Part shown: in pieces, positions 16,482 through 24,548 of the stretch
Layout: every line of letters starts with the position of its first letter
Numbering within the stretch: the stretch's first letter is position 1
Origin: Flavobacterium xinjiangense
GTDB lineage: Bacteria; Bacteroidota; Bacteroidia; Flavobacteriales; Flavobacteriaceae
Assembly: GCF_900142885.1 (NCBI RefSeq)
Contig: NZ_FRCL01000002.1
Coordinates: forward strand, 341,517 to 405,516
Reading direction: 5' to 3'
Length of the DNA stretch: 64,000 bases
Made by a program: the position numbers and the translations under genes
Notes under the pieces: model-generated
Database searches by the model: none
Told to the model about the DNA's origin: nothing
The model's input: the letters and a program-made list of their open reading frames with translations, nothing else

Positions 16482-17438
16482 ATGAAAGTAACACAACATA
16501 TAGAAGCAGCAAAAGGGGATACATTATTCTCGTTTGAAATTATTCCGCCTCAAAAAGGCAAAAGCATTCAGGAATTATACGATAATATTGATCCATTGAT
16601 GGAGTTTAAACCACCATTTATAGACGTTACCACTTCTCGCGAGGAATATATTTACGTGGATAAAGGCAACGGTTTACTAGACAAAAGACTAACCAGAATG
16701 CGTCCTGGGACCTTGGGAATTTGCGCTTCCATAAAACATAAATACAATGTAGATACCATTCCTCATGTGCTTTGCGGAGGTTTTACCAAAGAAGAAACCG
16801 AGTATTTATTGGTTGATTGTCATTATTTGGGTTTAGATAACGTAATGGCGCTGCGTGGTGATGCGATGAAAGACGAACAATATTTTATGCCAAAAAAGGG
16901 AGGGAATGATTTTGCTGTCGATTTGGTGAAACAAATCTATCAATTGAATCAAGGAAAATACCTGCATGATGTGATGGAAGTTGATAATAAAGCCAATTTT
17001 TGTATTGGAGTTGCGGGTTATCCGGAGAAACATTTGGAATCTCCTTCTTTGCAATCCGATTTAAAAAGACTGAAGGAAAAAGTGGATGCAGGAGCTGATT
17101 ATGTGGTTACGCAAATGTTTTTTGACAATGCTAAATACTTTGAATTTGTTGCCAAAGCGAGAGAAATGGGAATTACCGTTCCTATTATTCCAGGAATCAA
17201 ACCAATCGCGGTACAAAGACACTTACAAGTATTGCCACAAATTTTCCGAATCGATTTACCGGAAGATTTGATTCAGGCTGTTGATCAATGCAAAAATAAT
17301 GCGGATATCAGACAAGTAGGAATAGAATGGGCGATTCAACAATCATTAGAGTTGAAAGCGGCCGGCGTTCCCGTGTTGCACTATTATTCTATGGGAAAAT
17401 CAGAAAATATTCGTCAAATAGCGAGTAAGGTTTTTTAG
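16482..17438 (+). CDS. metF: Methylenetetrahydrofolate reductase
   Basis: This 318-residue flavoenzyme reduces 5,10-methylene-THF to 5-methyl-THF, the methyl donor of MetH. It begins with SFEIIPPQKG and has the substrate and flavin segments FIDVTTSREEY, VMALRGDA and VTQMFFDNAKYF, followed by the PIIPGIKPI stretch. It lies 81 bases after the second metH gene in the same direction, so the riboswitch, both MetH parts and MetF form one methionine unit. Confidence 0.95.
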   Translation: MKVTQHIEAAKGDTLFSFEIIPPQKGKSIQELYDNIDPLMEFKPPFIDVTTSREEYIYVDKGNGLLDKRLTRMRPGTLGICASIKHKYNVDTIPHVLCGGFTKEETEYLLVDCHYLGLDNVMALRGDAMKDEQYFMPKKGGNDFAVDLVKQIYQLNQGKYLHDVMEVDNKANFCIGVAGYPEKHLESPSLQSDLKRLKEKVDAGADYVVTQMFFDNAKYFEFVAKAREMGITVPIIPGIKPIAVQRHLQVLPQIFRIDLPEDLIQAVDQCKNNADIRQVGIEWAIQQSLELKAAGVPVLHYYSMGKSENIRQIASKVF

Positions 17439-17447
17439 GAGCTATTT

Positions 17448-17521
17448 CCAGCTATTCGTTACAATCTTTTCTTGTCTCAAAAGACGAGACAAGAAAAGGA
17501 TTTTCACTTCTATCTGGGCTA
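17448..17521 (+). repeat. Interspersed intergenic repeat, copy 3 (plus orientation)
   Basis: The copy runs from CCAGCTATTCGTTACAATC to GGATTTTCACTTCTATCTGGGCTA. Its core stem pairs TCTTTTCTTGTCT with AGACAAGAAAAGGA. It lies just after metF, ahead of the convergent gldA gene. Confidence 0.75.
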
Positions 17522-17568
17522 GGGATTTAATATTCCTCAATATCGTTAGTCCTTACAAATTCTCATTA

Positions 17569-17633
17569 TTTTGTCATTCCGACGAAGGAGGAATCCCACA
17601 TGATGAGATTCCTCCTTCGTCGGAATGACAAAA
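17569..17633. terminator. Perfect 27-bp inverted repeat between convergent genes
   Basis: Positions 17569-17595 and 17607-17633 are exact reverse complements (arms contain GTCATTCCGACGAAGGAGG) with an 11-base loop. It lies between convergent metF and gldA and would form a very strong hairpin on either transcript, so it may act as a bidirectional terminator. GC content and perfection suggest a recently placed repeat element rather than an ordinary terminator. Confidence 0.6.
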
Positions 17634-17668
17634 CTGAGTTGTTTTATCTAAAATCAGCAATTTGAATA

Positions 17669-18568
17669 CTACTCCTTTGTTATTTCTCTAAAAACAGCCT
17701 CCAAGTTTTTATTCTTCTGATTGAGTTGTAAGGTTTTCAAACCATTATCATGAGCAAAATCAAAAACCGCCGGACGCATATCTTTATCGGATACAAAAGT
17801 CAGTTCCCAGGAAAAATCATGAGTGTTTTTGAAAGATTTCAAATGAGGAATTTTAGCAATGGCTTGTTCCTCTATTTTATAATCAAATTCTACTTCTATA
17901 ATCTGTTCTTTGTCGGCAGAGATTAAGTTGTCCAGTTTTTTATCGGCAACGATTTTTCCGTTGTTGATGATGATAACACGGTCACAAATGGCTTCCACTT
18001 CCTGCATAATGTGCGTAGAAAGAAAAACGGTTTTGTCTTTACCTGCATTTTTAATTACGTTGCGTATTTCAATCAATTGGTTCGGATCTAAACCGGTAGT
18101 TGGTTCGTCCAGAATCAAAACATCGGGATTGTGCAATAAAGCGTTGGCAAGACCTACGCGTTGACGATACCCTTTGGATAATTGCCCTATTTTTTTATGG
18201 CTTTCGGTGCTTAGACCTGTCAATTGAATTACTTCTTCGATTCGGGATTTGGCTACTTTATACACATCAGCATTAAAAGCCAAATATTCCCTCACATACA
18301 AATCCAAATACAACGGATTGTGTTCCGGAAGGTAGCCAATAGAAAGTTGCACTGCTTTTTGTTGAGTGTTTACATCATTTCCATTTACGATTGCAGAGCC
18401 TTCATCGGCATTGATGTACGTGGTCAATATTTTCATTAAAGTCGATTTCCCGGCTCCATTTGGACCCAAGAAACCAACGATTTCTCCTTTTTTTACAGAA
18501 AAAGAAATGTTATCCAACGCTTTTTGGGCACCGTAGCTTTTTGAGATATTATTTACTTCTATTGACAT
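17669..18568 (-). CDS. gldA: ABC transporter ATP-binding protein, GldA-type
   Basis: This 299-residue ATPase has Walker A GPNGAGKST (35-43), the signature LSKGYRQRVGLA and Walker B LILDEPTTGLDP. Length and sequence (MSIEVNNISKSYG start) agree with GldA, the ATPase that works with the GldF and GldG membrane proteins in Flavobacterium gliding motility. gldF and gldG are not in the window, which is usual because they lie elsewhere in Flavobacterium genomes. On the minus strand TACTTTTG at 18585-18592 is a good -7 box just upstream of the start. Confidence 0.85.
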   Translation of the reverse strand: MSIEVNNISKSYGAQKALDNISFSVKKGEIVGFLGPNGAGKSTLMKILTTYINADEGSAIVNGNDVNTQQKAVQLSIGYLPEHNPLYLDLYVREYLAFNADVYKVAKSRIEEVIQLTGLSTESHKKIGQLSKGYRQRVGLANALLHNPDVLILDEPTTGLDPNQLIEIRNVIKNAGKDKTVFLSTHIMQEVEAICDRVIIINNGKIVADKKLDNLISADKEQIIEVEFDYKIEEQAIAKIPHLKSFKNTHDFSWELTFVSDKDMRPAVFDFAHDNGLKTLQLNQKNKNLEAVFREITKE

Positions 18569-18584
18569 GGAATATATTTTGTTA

Positions 18585-18592
18585 CAAAAGTA
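18585..18592 (-). promoter_or_regulatory. -7 box of the gldA promoter
   Basis: The minus strand reads TACTTTTG, an exact TAnnTTTG match, 17 bases before the gldA start codon, which gives a very short leader. Confidence 0.55.
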
Positions 18593-18722
18593 AACAGAAT
18601 AATCTTTGATTTATTAGTTTTCAGCTCACAATATCTAAAACTGTATCTTCAACGCTTTAAAGTTTAATAATGATTGGGATGTTTCTCAATTAGATTTCTA
18701 TATTTATAGAAAATTAAAAAAC

Positions 18723-19973
18723 ATGAATCAACAAAGCGGTAAATCAAGTTTATTTAAAACATACAGTAGCATCATTTGGTTACTATGCGGAATTATAGCC
18801 GGAAGTATATTAGGATTGGTTTTTGGAAAAGATGTAGAAATCATCAAGCCATTAGGTGATATATTTTTGAATTTGCTGTTTACAGCAATAATACCGTTGA
18901 TTTTTTTTACCATCGCATCTTCGATTGCAAGTTTAGAAAAATCAGAGAAATTAGGGAAACTATTTGTGATTGTTATTGGTGTGTTTTTAAGTACCGTACT
19001 TATTTCGGCAATATTAATGATTATTGGAGTGTTACTTTTTCCGATTCATCAAGATATTATCATTTCAAAAATTCCATTAGAAAGTATTCAAAGCGGTAAT
19101 GCAGGATCACAAATTACCCAATTGCTTACTGCCGGTGATTTTTATGAATTGCTTTCTCGAAAAAGTATGTTGGCATTAATTATATTTTCCTTTTTAATAG
19201 GTTTTGCCAGTTTGCGTTCGGGTGAAAAAGGTGCCAGTTTCAGAGATTTTCTAAATTCTGGAAATGAAGTAATGAAACAATTGCTGCATCTGATAATGAA
19301 AACCGCTCCCATAGGATTAGGGGCTTATTTTGCCTATCAGGTTGGGATTTTCGGACCGCAATTATTTGGAGCTTATGCTAAACCTTTGGGGCTTTATTAT
19401 GCAGTTTGTGCGTTCTATTTTGTCGTGTTTTTTAGTTTGTATGCATTTATCGCTGGTGGGAAAAACGGAATAAAAGTCTTTTGGGGAAATAATATTACAC
19501 CGTCATTAACAGCTTTAGGAACTTGTAGCAGTATCGCGACAATACCGGCCAATTTAGAAGCAGCGGAGAAAATGAACATACCAGCACATATTCGCAATAT
19601 TGCTATCCCATTAGGCGCGCCTTTGCACAAAGACGGATCGAGCATGTCATCTATTATTAAGATTGCGGTTATTTTTGCGATGTTTGGCAAGGATTTCACT
19701 GATCCGCACACTTTACTGTTAGCATTAGGAATCACAGTAATCGTTTCGGTGGTTGAAGGCGGAATTCCAAACGGTGGATATATAGGAGAAATTTTGGCTA
19801 TTACCATTTATGGTTTCCCGATGGAGCAAGCTTTACCGGCTGCTATGATTGTGGGAACTTTAGTGGATCCTATGGCAACCTTACTAAATGCCAATGGTGA
19901 TGTTGTTTCATCGATGCTGATTACCCGAATTGCGGAAGGAAAAAGATGGCTTTCGGTTATGATTGCTTCCTAA
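18723..19973 (+). CDS. Dicarboxylate/amino acid:cation symporter (DAACS family)
   Basis: This 416-residue inner membrane carrier has the glutamate/aspartate transporter fold. Family marks are the serine-rich hairpin region (ALGTCSSIATIPANLEAA), the PLGAPLHKDGSSM segment and VVEGGIPNGGYIGEI. It would take up C4-dicarboxylates or acidic amino acids with sodium or protons. It is transcribed alone, divergently from gldA. The exact substrate cannot be assigned. Confidence 0.88.
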   Translation: MNQQSGKSSLFKTYSSIIWLLCGIIAGSILGLVFGKDVEIIKPLGDIFLNLLFTAIIPLIFFTIASSIASLEKSEKLGKLFVIVIGVFLSTVLISAILMIIGVLLFPIHQDIIISKIPLESIQSGNAGSQITQLLTAGDFYELLSRKSMLALIIFSFLIGFASLRSGEKGASFRDFLNSGNEVMKQLLHLIMKTAPIGLGAYFAYQVGIFGPQLFGAYAKPLGLYYAVCAFYFVVFFSLYAFIAGGKNGIKVFWGNNITPSLTALGTCSSIATIPANLEAAEKMNIPAHIRNIAIPLGAPLHKDGSSMSSIIKIAVIFAMFGKDFTDPHTLLLALGITVIVSVVEGGIPNGGYIGEILAITIYGFPMEQALPAAMIVGTLVDPMATLLNANGDVVSSMLITRIAEGKRWLSVMIAS

Positions 19974-20118
19974 TTACTGTTTTTTAATAAAATTAGCGTA
20001 AAAGTCATTTTGGAATCGGTAATAAACCCTGAATTAAAAATCATTTATTTAAGTATTTGATAATAAAAAGGTTGTTTAACAAAGAATTCGTTTTTTGTTA
20101 CGTAAAAGAATATTTTTT

Positions 20119-20150
20119 TTTGGGTTGGTTCGAAATAAGGCCTACATTTG
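20119..20150 (+). promoter_or_regulatory. Promoter of the pheA attenuator leader
   Basis: TTTG (20119-20122) and TACATTTG (20143-20150) match the Bacteroidota -33/-7 consensus with 20 bases between them. Transcription would start near 20156, placing the leader peptide gene and all attenuator segments inside the transcript. Confidence 0.7.
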
Positions 20151-20182
20151 CATTATAATTATTAAGAATAACACACACAATC

Positions 20183-20239
20183 ATGTCTCATAACCGTTTT
20201 TATTTTAGCAACACTTATTATTTCTTCTTTAGGAAGTAA
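20183..20239 (+). CDS. Aromatic leader peptide (attenuator)
   Basis: The 18-residue peptide MSHNRFYFSNTYYFFFRK contains five Phe and three Tyr, with a run of Tyr-Tyr-Phe-Phe-Phe at codons 12-16. It ends at a TAA next to the antiterminator segment and is followed by an intrinsic terminator and then pheA. Such a peptide senses charged tRNA-Phe and tRNA-Tyr by ribosome stalling, as PheL does in enteric bacteria. The sequence is otherwise unrelated to PheL as I recall it. Confidence 0.88.
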   Translation: MSHNRFYFSNTYYFFFRK

Positions 20240-20291
20240 GGGATTGTGCTATGGTTATTTGAAAAACAACAAACAAATAAAACTAATATAC

Positions 20292-20320
20292 AATCCTGAT
20301 GAAAATCAGGATTTTTTTTT
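20292..20320 (+). terminator. Intrinsic terminator of the pheA attenuator
   Basis: AATCCTGAT (20292-20300), a GAAA tetraloop and ATCAGGATT (20305-20313) form a 9-bp stem running into a tract of nine T (20312-20320). It lies 17 bases before the pheA start codon, where an ordinary terminator would make no sense unless conditional. Confidence 0.9.
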
Positions 20321-20337
20321 GCTTAAAAGTTTAGAAT

Positions 20338-21165
20338 ATGAATGCAAAAATTGCAATACAAGGTATAAAAGGCTCTTTTCATCATCAAGTGGCACAAGAA
20401 TATTATTATCAAAATGTTGAGGTTGATGAATGTTTGTCTTTTGAGGAATTGATTGATAGTCTAATGTCAGGTAAATCAGATCAAGCGGTTATGGCGATAG
20501 AAAATTCTATTGCGGGACCAATAATCCCGAATTACGCTTTGATTGATAAAAATAATCTTCATATAATTGGAGAACATTATTTAGATATTCATCAAAATTT
20601 TATGGCTTTAAAAGGTCAAAAAATAGAAGATATCCTGGAAGTACATTCTCATCCAATGGCCTTATTACAGTGTATGGGATTTTTGAAAAAGTATCCAAAT
20701 ATAAAATTAGTCGAAGATAAAGATACCGCTGAAACAGCCAGAAGAATTCATCAGAATCAATTAAAAGGCATTGCTGCAATTGCGAGTAAAACAGCTTCTG
20801 AAATGTATGATTTAGAGATTTTGGCTCCGGAAATTCAGACCATTAATAATAACATGACAAGATTTGTTATCATTAATAAAGCCGATAATTTTGTTTCCAA
20901 AAATGAAATAAACAGAGCTTCCATCAAATTTGAATTGGATCACAAACGAGGCAGTTTAGCAGCAGTTCTGAATGTAATGAGTGATTGTAAACTGAATTTA
21001 ACCAAAATACAATCGTTGCCCAAAATTGAAACACCTTGGAAATATTCCTTTTTTGTGGATGTTACTTTTGATAAATACGAAGATTATGCAAAAGCAAAAG
21101 CATTACTGACCATTATGGCTGAATACTTCAAAGTGTTAGGCGAATATAAAAATACAAAACCATGA
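20338..21165 (+). CDS. pheA: Prephenate dehydratase (monofunctional)
   Basis: The 275-residue enzyme converts prephenate to phenylpyruvate. The catalytic domain (residues 1 to about 185) shows QGIKGSFHHQVA, MAIENSIAGPI and the substrate-site TRF motif in NNNMTRFVII. The regulatory ACT domain follows at about 198-270 (FELDHKRGSLAAVLNVMSD), expected to bind phenylalanine and inhibit the enzyme. It has no fused chorismate mutase; that activity is in the DAHP synthase fusion four genes along. It is the first gene behind the Phe/Tyr attenuator and overlaps the aminotransferase gene by 4 bases. Confidence 0.93.
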   Translation: MNAKIAIQGIKGSFHHQVAQEYYYQNVEVDECLSFEELIDSLMSGKSDQAVMAIENSIAGPIIPNYALIDKNNLHIIGEHYLDIHQNFMALKGQKIEDILEVHSHPMALLQCMGFLKKYPNIKLVEDKDTAETARRIHQNQLKGIAAIASKTASEMYDLEILAPEIQTINNNMTRFVIINKADNFVSKNEINRASIKFELDHKRGSLAAVLNVMSDCKLNLTKIQSLPKIETPWKYSFFVDVTFDKYEDYAKAKALLTIMAEYFKVLGEYKNTKP

Positions 21166-22310
21166 TTACAACCGCTAAGCGTTTAGATATAATTGAAGAA
21201 TACTATTTCTCCTCAAAATTGAGAGAAGTAAGACAATTGGCTTCTGAAGGGAAACCAATTATCAATATGGGAATTGGAAGCCCGGATTTACAACCTTCAC
21301 AAGCTGTTGTTGACGCAGTGGTTGCAGCAATGCAAGATGAAAATGCGCATCAATACCAGAGCTATCAAGGATTACCGGAATTACGACAAGGCATGGCTGA
21401 TTTCTATCAGAACAACTTTAATGTTGCGTTGAATCCAGCTAATGAAATTTTGCCTTTGATGGGGTCTAAAGAAGGTATTATGCATATTTCACTGGCTTTC
21501 TTGAATGAAGGAGATCACGTATTGATTCCAAATCCAGGATATCCAACATATACTTCGGTAACAAATTTAGTGGGAGCAATTCCCGTTTATTATGATTTAA
21601 AAGAAAATAATAACTGGGAACCAGATTTTGAAGCTTTGGAAAAATTAGATTTACCGAAAGTGAAAATCATGTGGATTGGTTATCCGCACATGCCAACAGG
21701 AGCAAGAGGAAGTTTGGAGTTATTTGAAAAATTGGTGGCTTTCGCCAAAAAACATAATATTTTGTTAGTCAATGACAATCCGTATAGTTTTGTTTTGAAT
21801 GACAATCCGATGAGTTTGTTGCAAGTAGAAGGCTCAAAAGACGTGGCTTTAGAATTGAATTCTTTGAGCAAGACTTTCAACATGGCGGGCTGGAGAGTTG
21901 GAATGGTTTTAGGAAATGCAGCTTGTATCGATGCAGTTCTAAAAGTAAAAAGCAACATGGACAGCGGAATGTTTTACGGGATTCAAAAAGGTGCGATTGC
22001 AGCTTTAAAAAGTGACAAAACGTGGTTTGAATCGATGAATGCGATTTATAGAAAACGCCGAATTCTTACCGAACAATTGGCGGAGAAATTAGGTTGTAAA
22101 GTATATAAGGAAGGTGTCGGATTATTTGTTTGGGCAAAATTGCCTGACGGAATTACATCAGCCGAGAAATTCATTGATGAAATTTTATATGACAAATCTA
22201 TTTTTATTACACCGGGAACCATTTTTGGAAGCAATGGTGAAGGATACATACGATTTGCACTTTGTGTAAAAGAAGAAAAAGTACAAGAAGCAATTGATAG
22301 ATTTGCATAA
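21162..22310 (+). CDS. Class I/II PLP aminotransferase, likely aromatic
   Basis: This 382-residue fold-type I aminotransferase has the PLP-binding lysine in LNSLSKTFNMAGWRVG, the Asn/Asp cofactor contacts in VNDNPYSF and the C-terminal Arg in YIRFAL. It starts inside the pheA stop (ATGA overlap), so it is translationally coupled. Within the Phe/Tyr operon it most likely transfers the amino group to phenylpyruvate and hydroxyphenylpyruvate. The sequence alone does not exclude another amino acid specificity. Confidence 0.88.
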   Translation: MITTAKRLDIIEEYYFSSKLREVRQLASEGKPIINMGIGSPDLQPSQAVVDAVVAAMQDENAHQYQSYQGLPELRQGMADFYQNNFNVALNPANEILPLMGSKEGIMHISLAFLNEGDHVLIPNPGYPTYTSVTNLVGAIPVYYDLKENNNWEPDFEALEKLDLPKVKIMWIGYPHMPTGARGSLELFEKLVAFAKKHNILLVNDNPYSFVLNDNPMSLLQVEGSKDVALELNSLSKTFNMAGWRVGMVLGNAACIDAVLKVKSNMDSGMFYGIQKGAIAALKSDKTWFESMNAIYRKRRILTEQLAEKLGCKVYKEGVGLFVWAKLPDGITSAEKFIDEILYDKSIFITPGTIFGSNGEGYIRFALCVKEEKVQEAIDRFA

Positions 22311-22355
22311 AAATATTCGTTTAAGAAAAATAAAAGTTCTAAAAAACGAGATACA

Positions 22356-22430
22356 CTAGCCCTGATAGAAGCGGTATCCTTTTTTTGGCTTTTTCGGCCA
22401 AAAAAGATATAGCGGATAGCAGGATTAGCT
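22356..22430 (-). repeat. Interspersed intergenic repeat, copy 4 (minus orientation)
   Basis: Read on the minus strand it runs TAATCCTGCTATCCGCTATATC, a stem of CTTTTTTGGC with its complement, then GGATACCGCTTCTATCAGGGCTA. It lies inside the operon between the aminotransferase and tyrA genes, showing that this repeat is tolerated within a transcription unit. Confidence 0.78.
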
Positions 22431-22445
22431 ACAAAAAAACAAGAA

Positions 22446-23303
22446 ATGAAAGTATTTGTAATAGGAATAGGATTGATAGGCGGTTCGATGGCATTGGACA
22501 TTAAAACGTTGCATCCGGAAGCCAAAATTTATGGAATTGATAATAACGAAAGTCATTTGGCGGAAGCCCTAGCTTTAGGAGTTGTTGATGAAGGCGCGGC
22601 ATTTGATGATTTAGTGGATGCAGACTTTGTAATCGTTTCGGTTCCTGTTGATGTTGCATTGCAGGTTTTGCCAAGAGTTTTGGATGTTATTGGAGATAAT
22701 AGTATTGTTTTTGAAGTTGGGTCAACCAAAATGCCCATTTGCGAAGCAGTAGCCAATCATCCTAAAAGAAGGAATTTTATAGCAACACATCCTATTGCAG
22801 GAACGGAATTTTCAGGTCCATCGGCAGCGATAAAAGGATTGTTTCAGGGGAAGACGAATATTATTTGTGAGGTAGAAAAAACGACTTTCAAATTACAGGA
22901 AAGAGCATTGGATTTGTTTAAAGAAATGGGAATGAGAATCCGGTATATGGACCCAAAATCACATGACAAGCACATTGCTTACGTTTCGCATTTGTCACAT
23001 ATCAGTGCGTTTATGCTAGGAAAAACGGTTATCAATAAAGAGAAAGATGAACAGGATATTTTTGATATGGCCGGTTCCGGTTTTGAAAGTACGGTTCGTT
23101 TAGCTAAAAGTTCCCCTGCAATGTGGACGCCGATTTTTAAACAAAACAGGAAGCAAGTGGTAAAGACATTAGAAGAGTATATTTCGAATTTATCAAAATT
23201 TAAAGAGCTATTAGAAAAGGAAGATTACGATGCGATTTATAATGAAATGCAGAGTGTTAATAAAATAAAAGAAATATTAAACGGAATAAATGTAAAAAAG
23301 TGA
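22446..23303 (+). CDS. tyrA: Prephenate dehydrogenase
   Basis: This 285-residue enzyme oxidises prephenate to 4-hydroxyphenylpyruvate for tyrosine. The NAD motif is IGIGLIGGSMALD at the N-terminus, and the catalytic region shows HPIAGTEFSGP with the active-site His, then HDKHIAYVSHLSHISAFML. It has no chorismate mutase or ACT domain. It follows the aminotransferase gene in the same direction after a spacer that holds a repeat element. Confidence 0.93.
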   Translation: MKVFVIGIGLIGGSMALDIKTLHPEAKIYGIDNNESHLAEALALGVVDEGAAFDDLVDADFVIVSVPVDVALQVLPRVLDVIGDNSIVFEVGSTKMPICEAVANHPKRRNFIATHPIAGTEFSGPSAAIKGLFQGKTNIICEVEKTTFKLQERALDLFKEMGMRIRYMDPKSHDKHIAYVSHLSHISAFMLGKTVINKEKDEQDIFDMAGSGFESTVRLAKSSPAMWTPIFKQNRKQVVKTLEEYISNLSKFKELLEKEDYDAIYNEMQSVNKIKEILNGINVKK

Positions 23304-23372
23304 TCAGTGTTCAATCACAGTTTACGTTAAAGAAGAACAACACAAAAAACTAAAAAAATAAAATTAGAAAAG

Positions 23373-24455
23373 ATGGAAAACAAGAAAGAAATGAGAAATT
23401 GGTTGAATGAATTCAATTTGACTCACCCATTTGTTATCGCAGGACCTTGTAGTGCTGAAACAGAAGAACAAGTATTGAAAATTGCTCATGAATTGAAAGA
23501 TTCAGATGTAAGTGTTTTTAGAGCTGGAATTTGGAAACCAAGAACACGTCCGGGCGGATTTGAAGGTGTTGGTGAAATAGGTTTGAAATGGTTGAAAAAA
23601 GCAAAAGAAGAAACTGGATTGTTAATGGGAACGGAAGTGGCAAATGCTGCTCACGTAAAATTAGCTTTGGAATATGATATCGATGTATTGTGGATTGGTG
23701 CAAGAACGACAGTAAATCCATTTGCTATGCAAGAAATTGCAGATGCTTTAGCAGGAACTAAAAAAATTGTATTAGTAAAAAACCCAGTAAACCCGGATTT
23801 ATCTTTGTGGTTAGGTGGAGTGGAGCGTTTGTACAATGCAGGAATCGAAAAACTAGGGGTAATCCACAGAGGTTTCTCTACTTACGAGAAAACAAAATAT
23901 AGAAACATTCCAGAATGGCAAATTGCTATCGAATTGCAAAATAAATTCCCTGACTTACCTTTAATCATCGATCCGTCTCACATTACAGGAGATCGTAACA
24001 TGATTCTTGAGGTAACGCAAGAAGCATTGGATTTGAATTATGACGGTATGATTATCGAGACACATTATGATCCAGACAATGCGTGGAGTGATGCTGCACA
24101 ACAAGTGACACCAACTGCTTTGAAACAAATTTTTGTAGATTTGAAAGTTAGAAAGGTAAATGATGTATCTGAAGAGTTTACTCAAAAGATGACGAAATTG
24201 AGAACGAATATCGACATCTTGGATGAAAATTTATTAGACTTATTAGGAAAACGTATGAAAGTGGCGGATGAAATAGGTCAAGTAAAAAAAGACGCTAACG
24301 TTGCCATTCTTCAAAATACTCGTTGGAATGAAATACTAGGTAAAATGATTCTTGAAGGAGAGAAAAAAGGATTGACTGAAGAGTTTGTGCTAAAAATGTT
24401 CAAAGCGATTCACCAGGAAAGTATTGGTCACCAGGAAAAAGTGCTGAATAAGTAA
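23373..24455 (+). CDS. Bifunctional DAHP synthase / chorismate mutase type II
   Basis: The 360-residue fusion starts with a DAHP synthase barrel (FVIAGPCSAETEEQV, RAGIWKPRTRPGGFEG, IIDPSHITGDR), which condenses PEP and erythrose 4-phosphate. It ends with an AroQ-type chorismate mutase helix bundle from about residue 265 (MTKLRTNIDILDENLLDLLGKRMKVADEIGQVKK). The fusion couples the first step of the aromatic pathway to the branch to prephenate, which the operon then splits to Phe and Tyr. It is the last gene of the operon; an intrinsic terminator follows. Confidence 0.94.
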   Translation: MENKKEMRNWLNEFNLTHPFVIAGPCSAETEEQVLKIAHELKDSDVSVFRAGIWKPRTRPGGFEGVGEIGLKWLKKAKEETGLLMGTEVANAAHVKLALEYDIDVLWIGARTTVNPFAMQEIADALAGTKKIVLVKNPVNPDLSLWLGGVERLYNAGIEKLGVIHRGFSTYEKTKYRNIPEWQIAIELQNKFPDLPLIIDPSHITGDRNMILEVTQEALDLNYDGMIIETHYDPDNAWSDAAQQVTPTALKQIFVDLKVRKVNDVSEEFTQKMTKLRTNIDILDENLLDLLGKRMKVADEIGQVKKDANVAILQNTRWNEILGKMILEGEKKGLTEEFVLKMFKAIHQESIGHQEKVLNK

Positions 24456-24483
24456 TTGATTCAAGTAAATAATTTATTTATTA

Positions 24484-24513
24484 AAACCTACAATTTATTT
24501 GTAGGTTTTTTTT
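24484..24513 (+). terminator. Intrinsic terminator of the Phe/Tyr operon
   Basis: AAACCTACAA (24484-24493) pairs with TTGTAGGTTT (24499-24508) around a five-base loop and runs into a T-tract, 28 bases after the DAHP synthase stop codon. Confidence 0.88.
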
Positions 24514-24548
24514 GTATTATTGCGGCAACCTAAAATCAATTTATTATT

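Larger units (their letters stand above)
20176..20320 (+). promoter_or_regulatory. Phe/Tyr ribosome-mediated transcription attenuator
   Basis: Four segments with exclusive pairings are visible. Segment 1, CACAATC (20176-20182), directly before the leader ATG, pairs 7 bp with GATTGTG (20242-20248, segment 2), the protector. Segment 2, GGATTGT (20241-20247), also pairs 7 bp (plus one G-U) with ACAATCC (20290-20296, segment 3), the antiterminator. Segment 3 and 4 form the terminator at 20292-20313. The leader stop codon is at 20237-20239, right at segment 2, so a ribosome that finishes the peptide covers segment 2 and lets the terminator form. A ribosome stalled on the Tyr-Tyr-Phe-Phe-Phe codons leaves segment 2 free. 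Confidence 0.85.
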
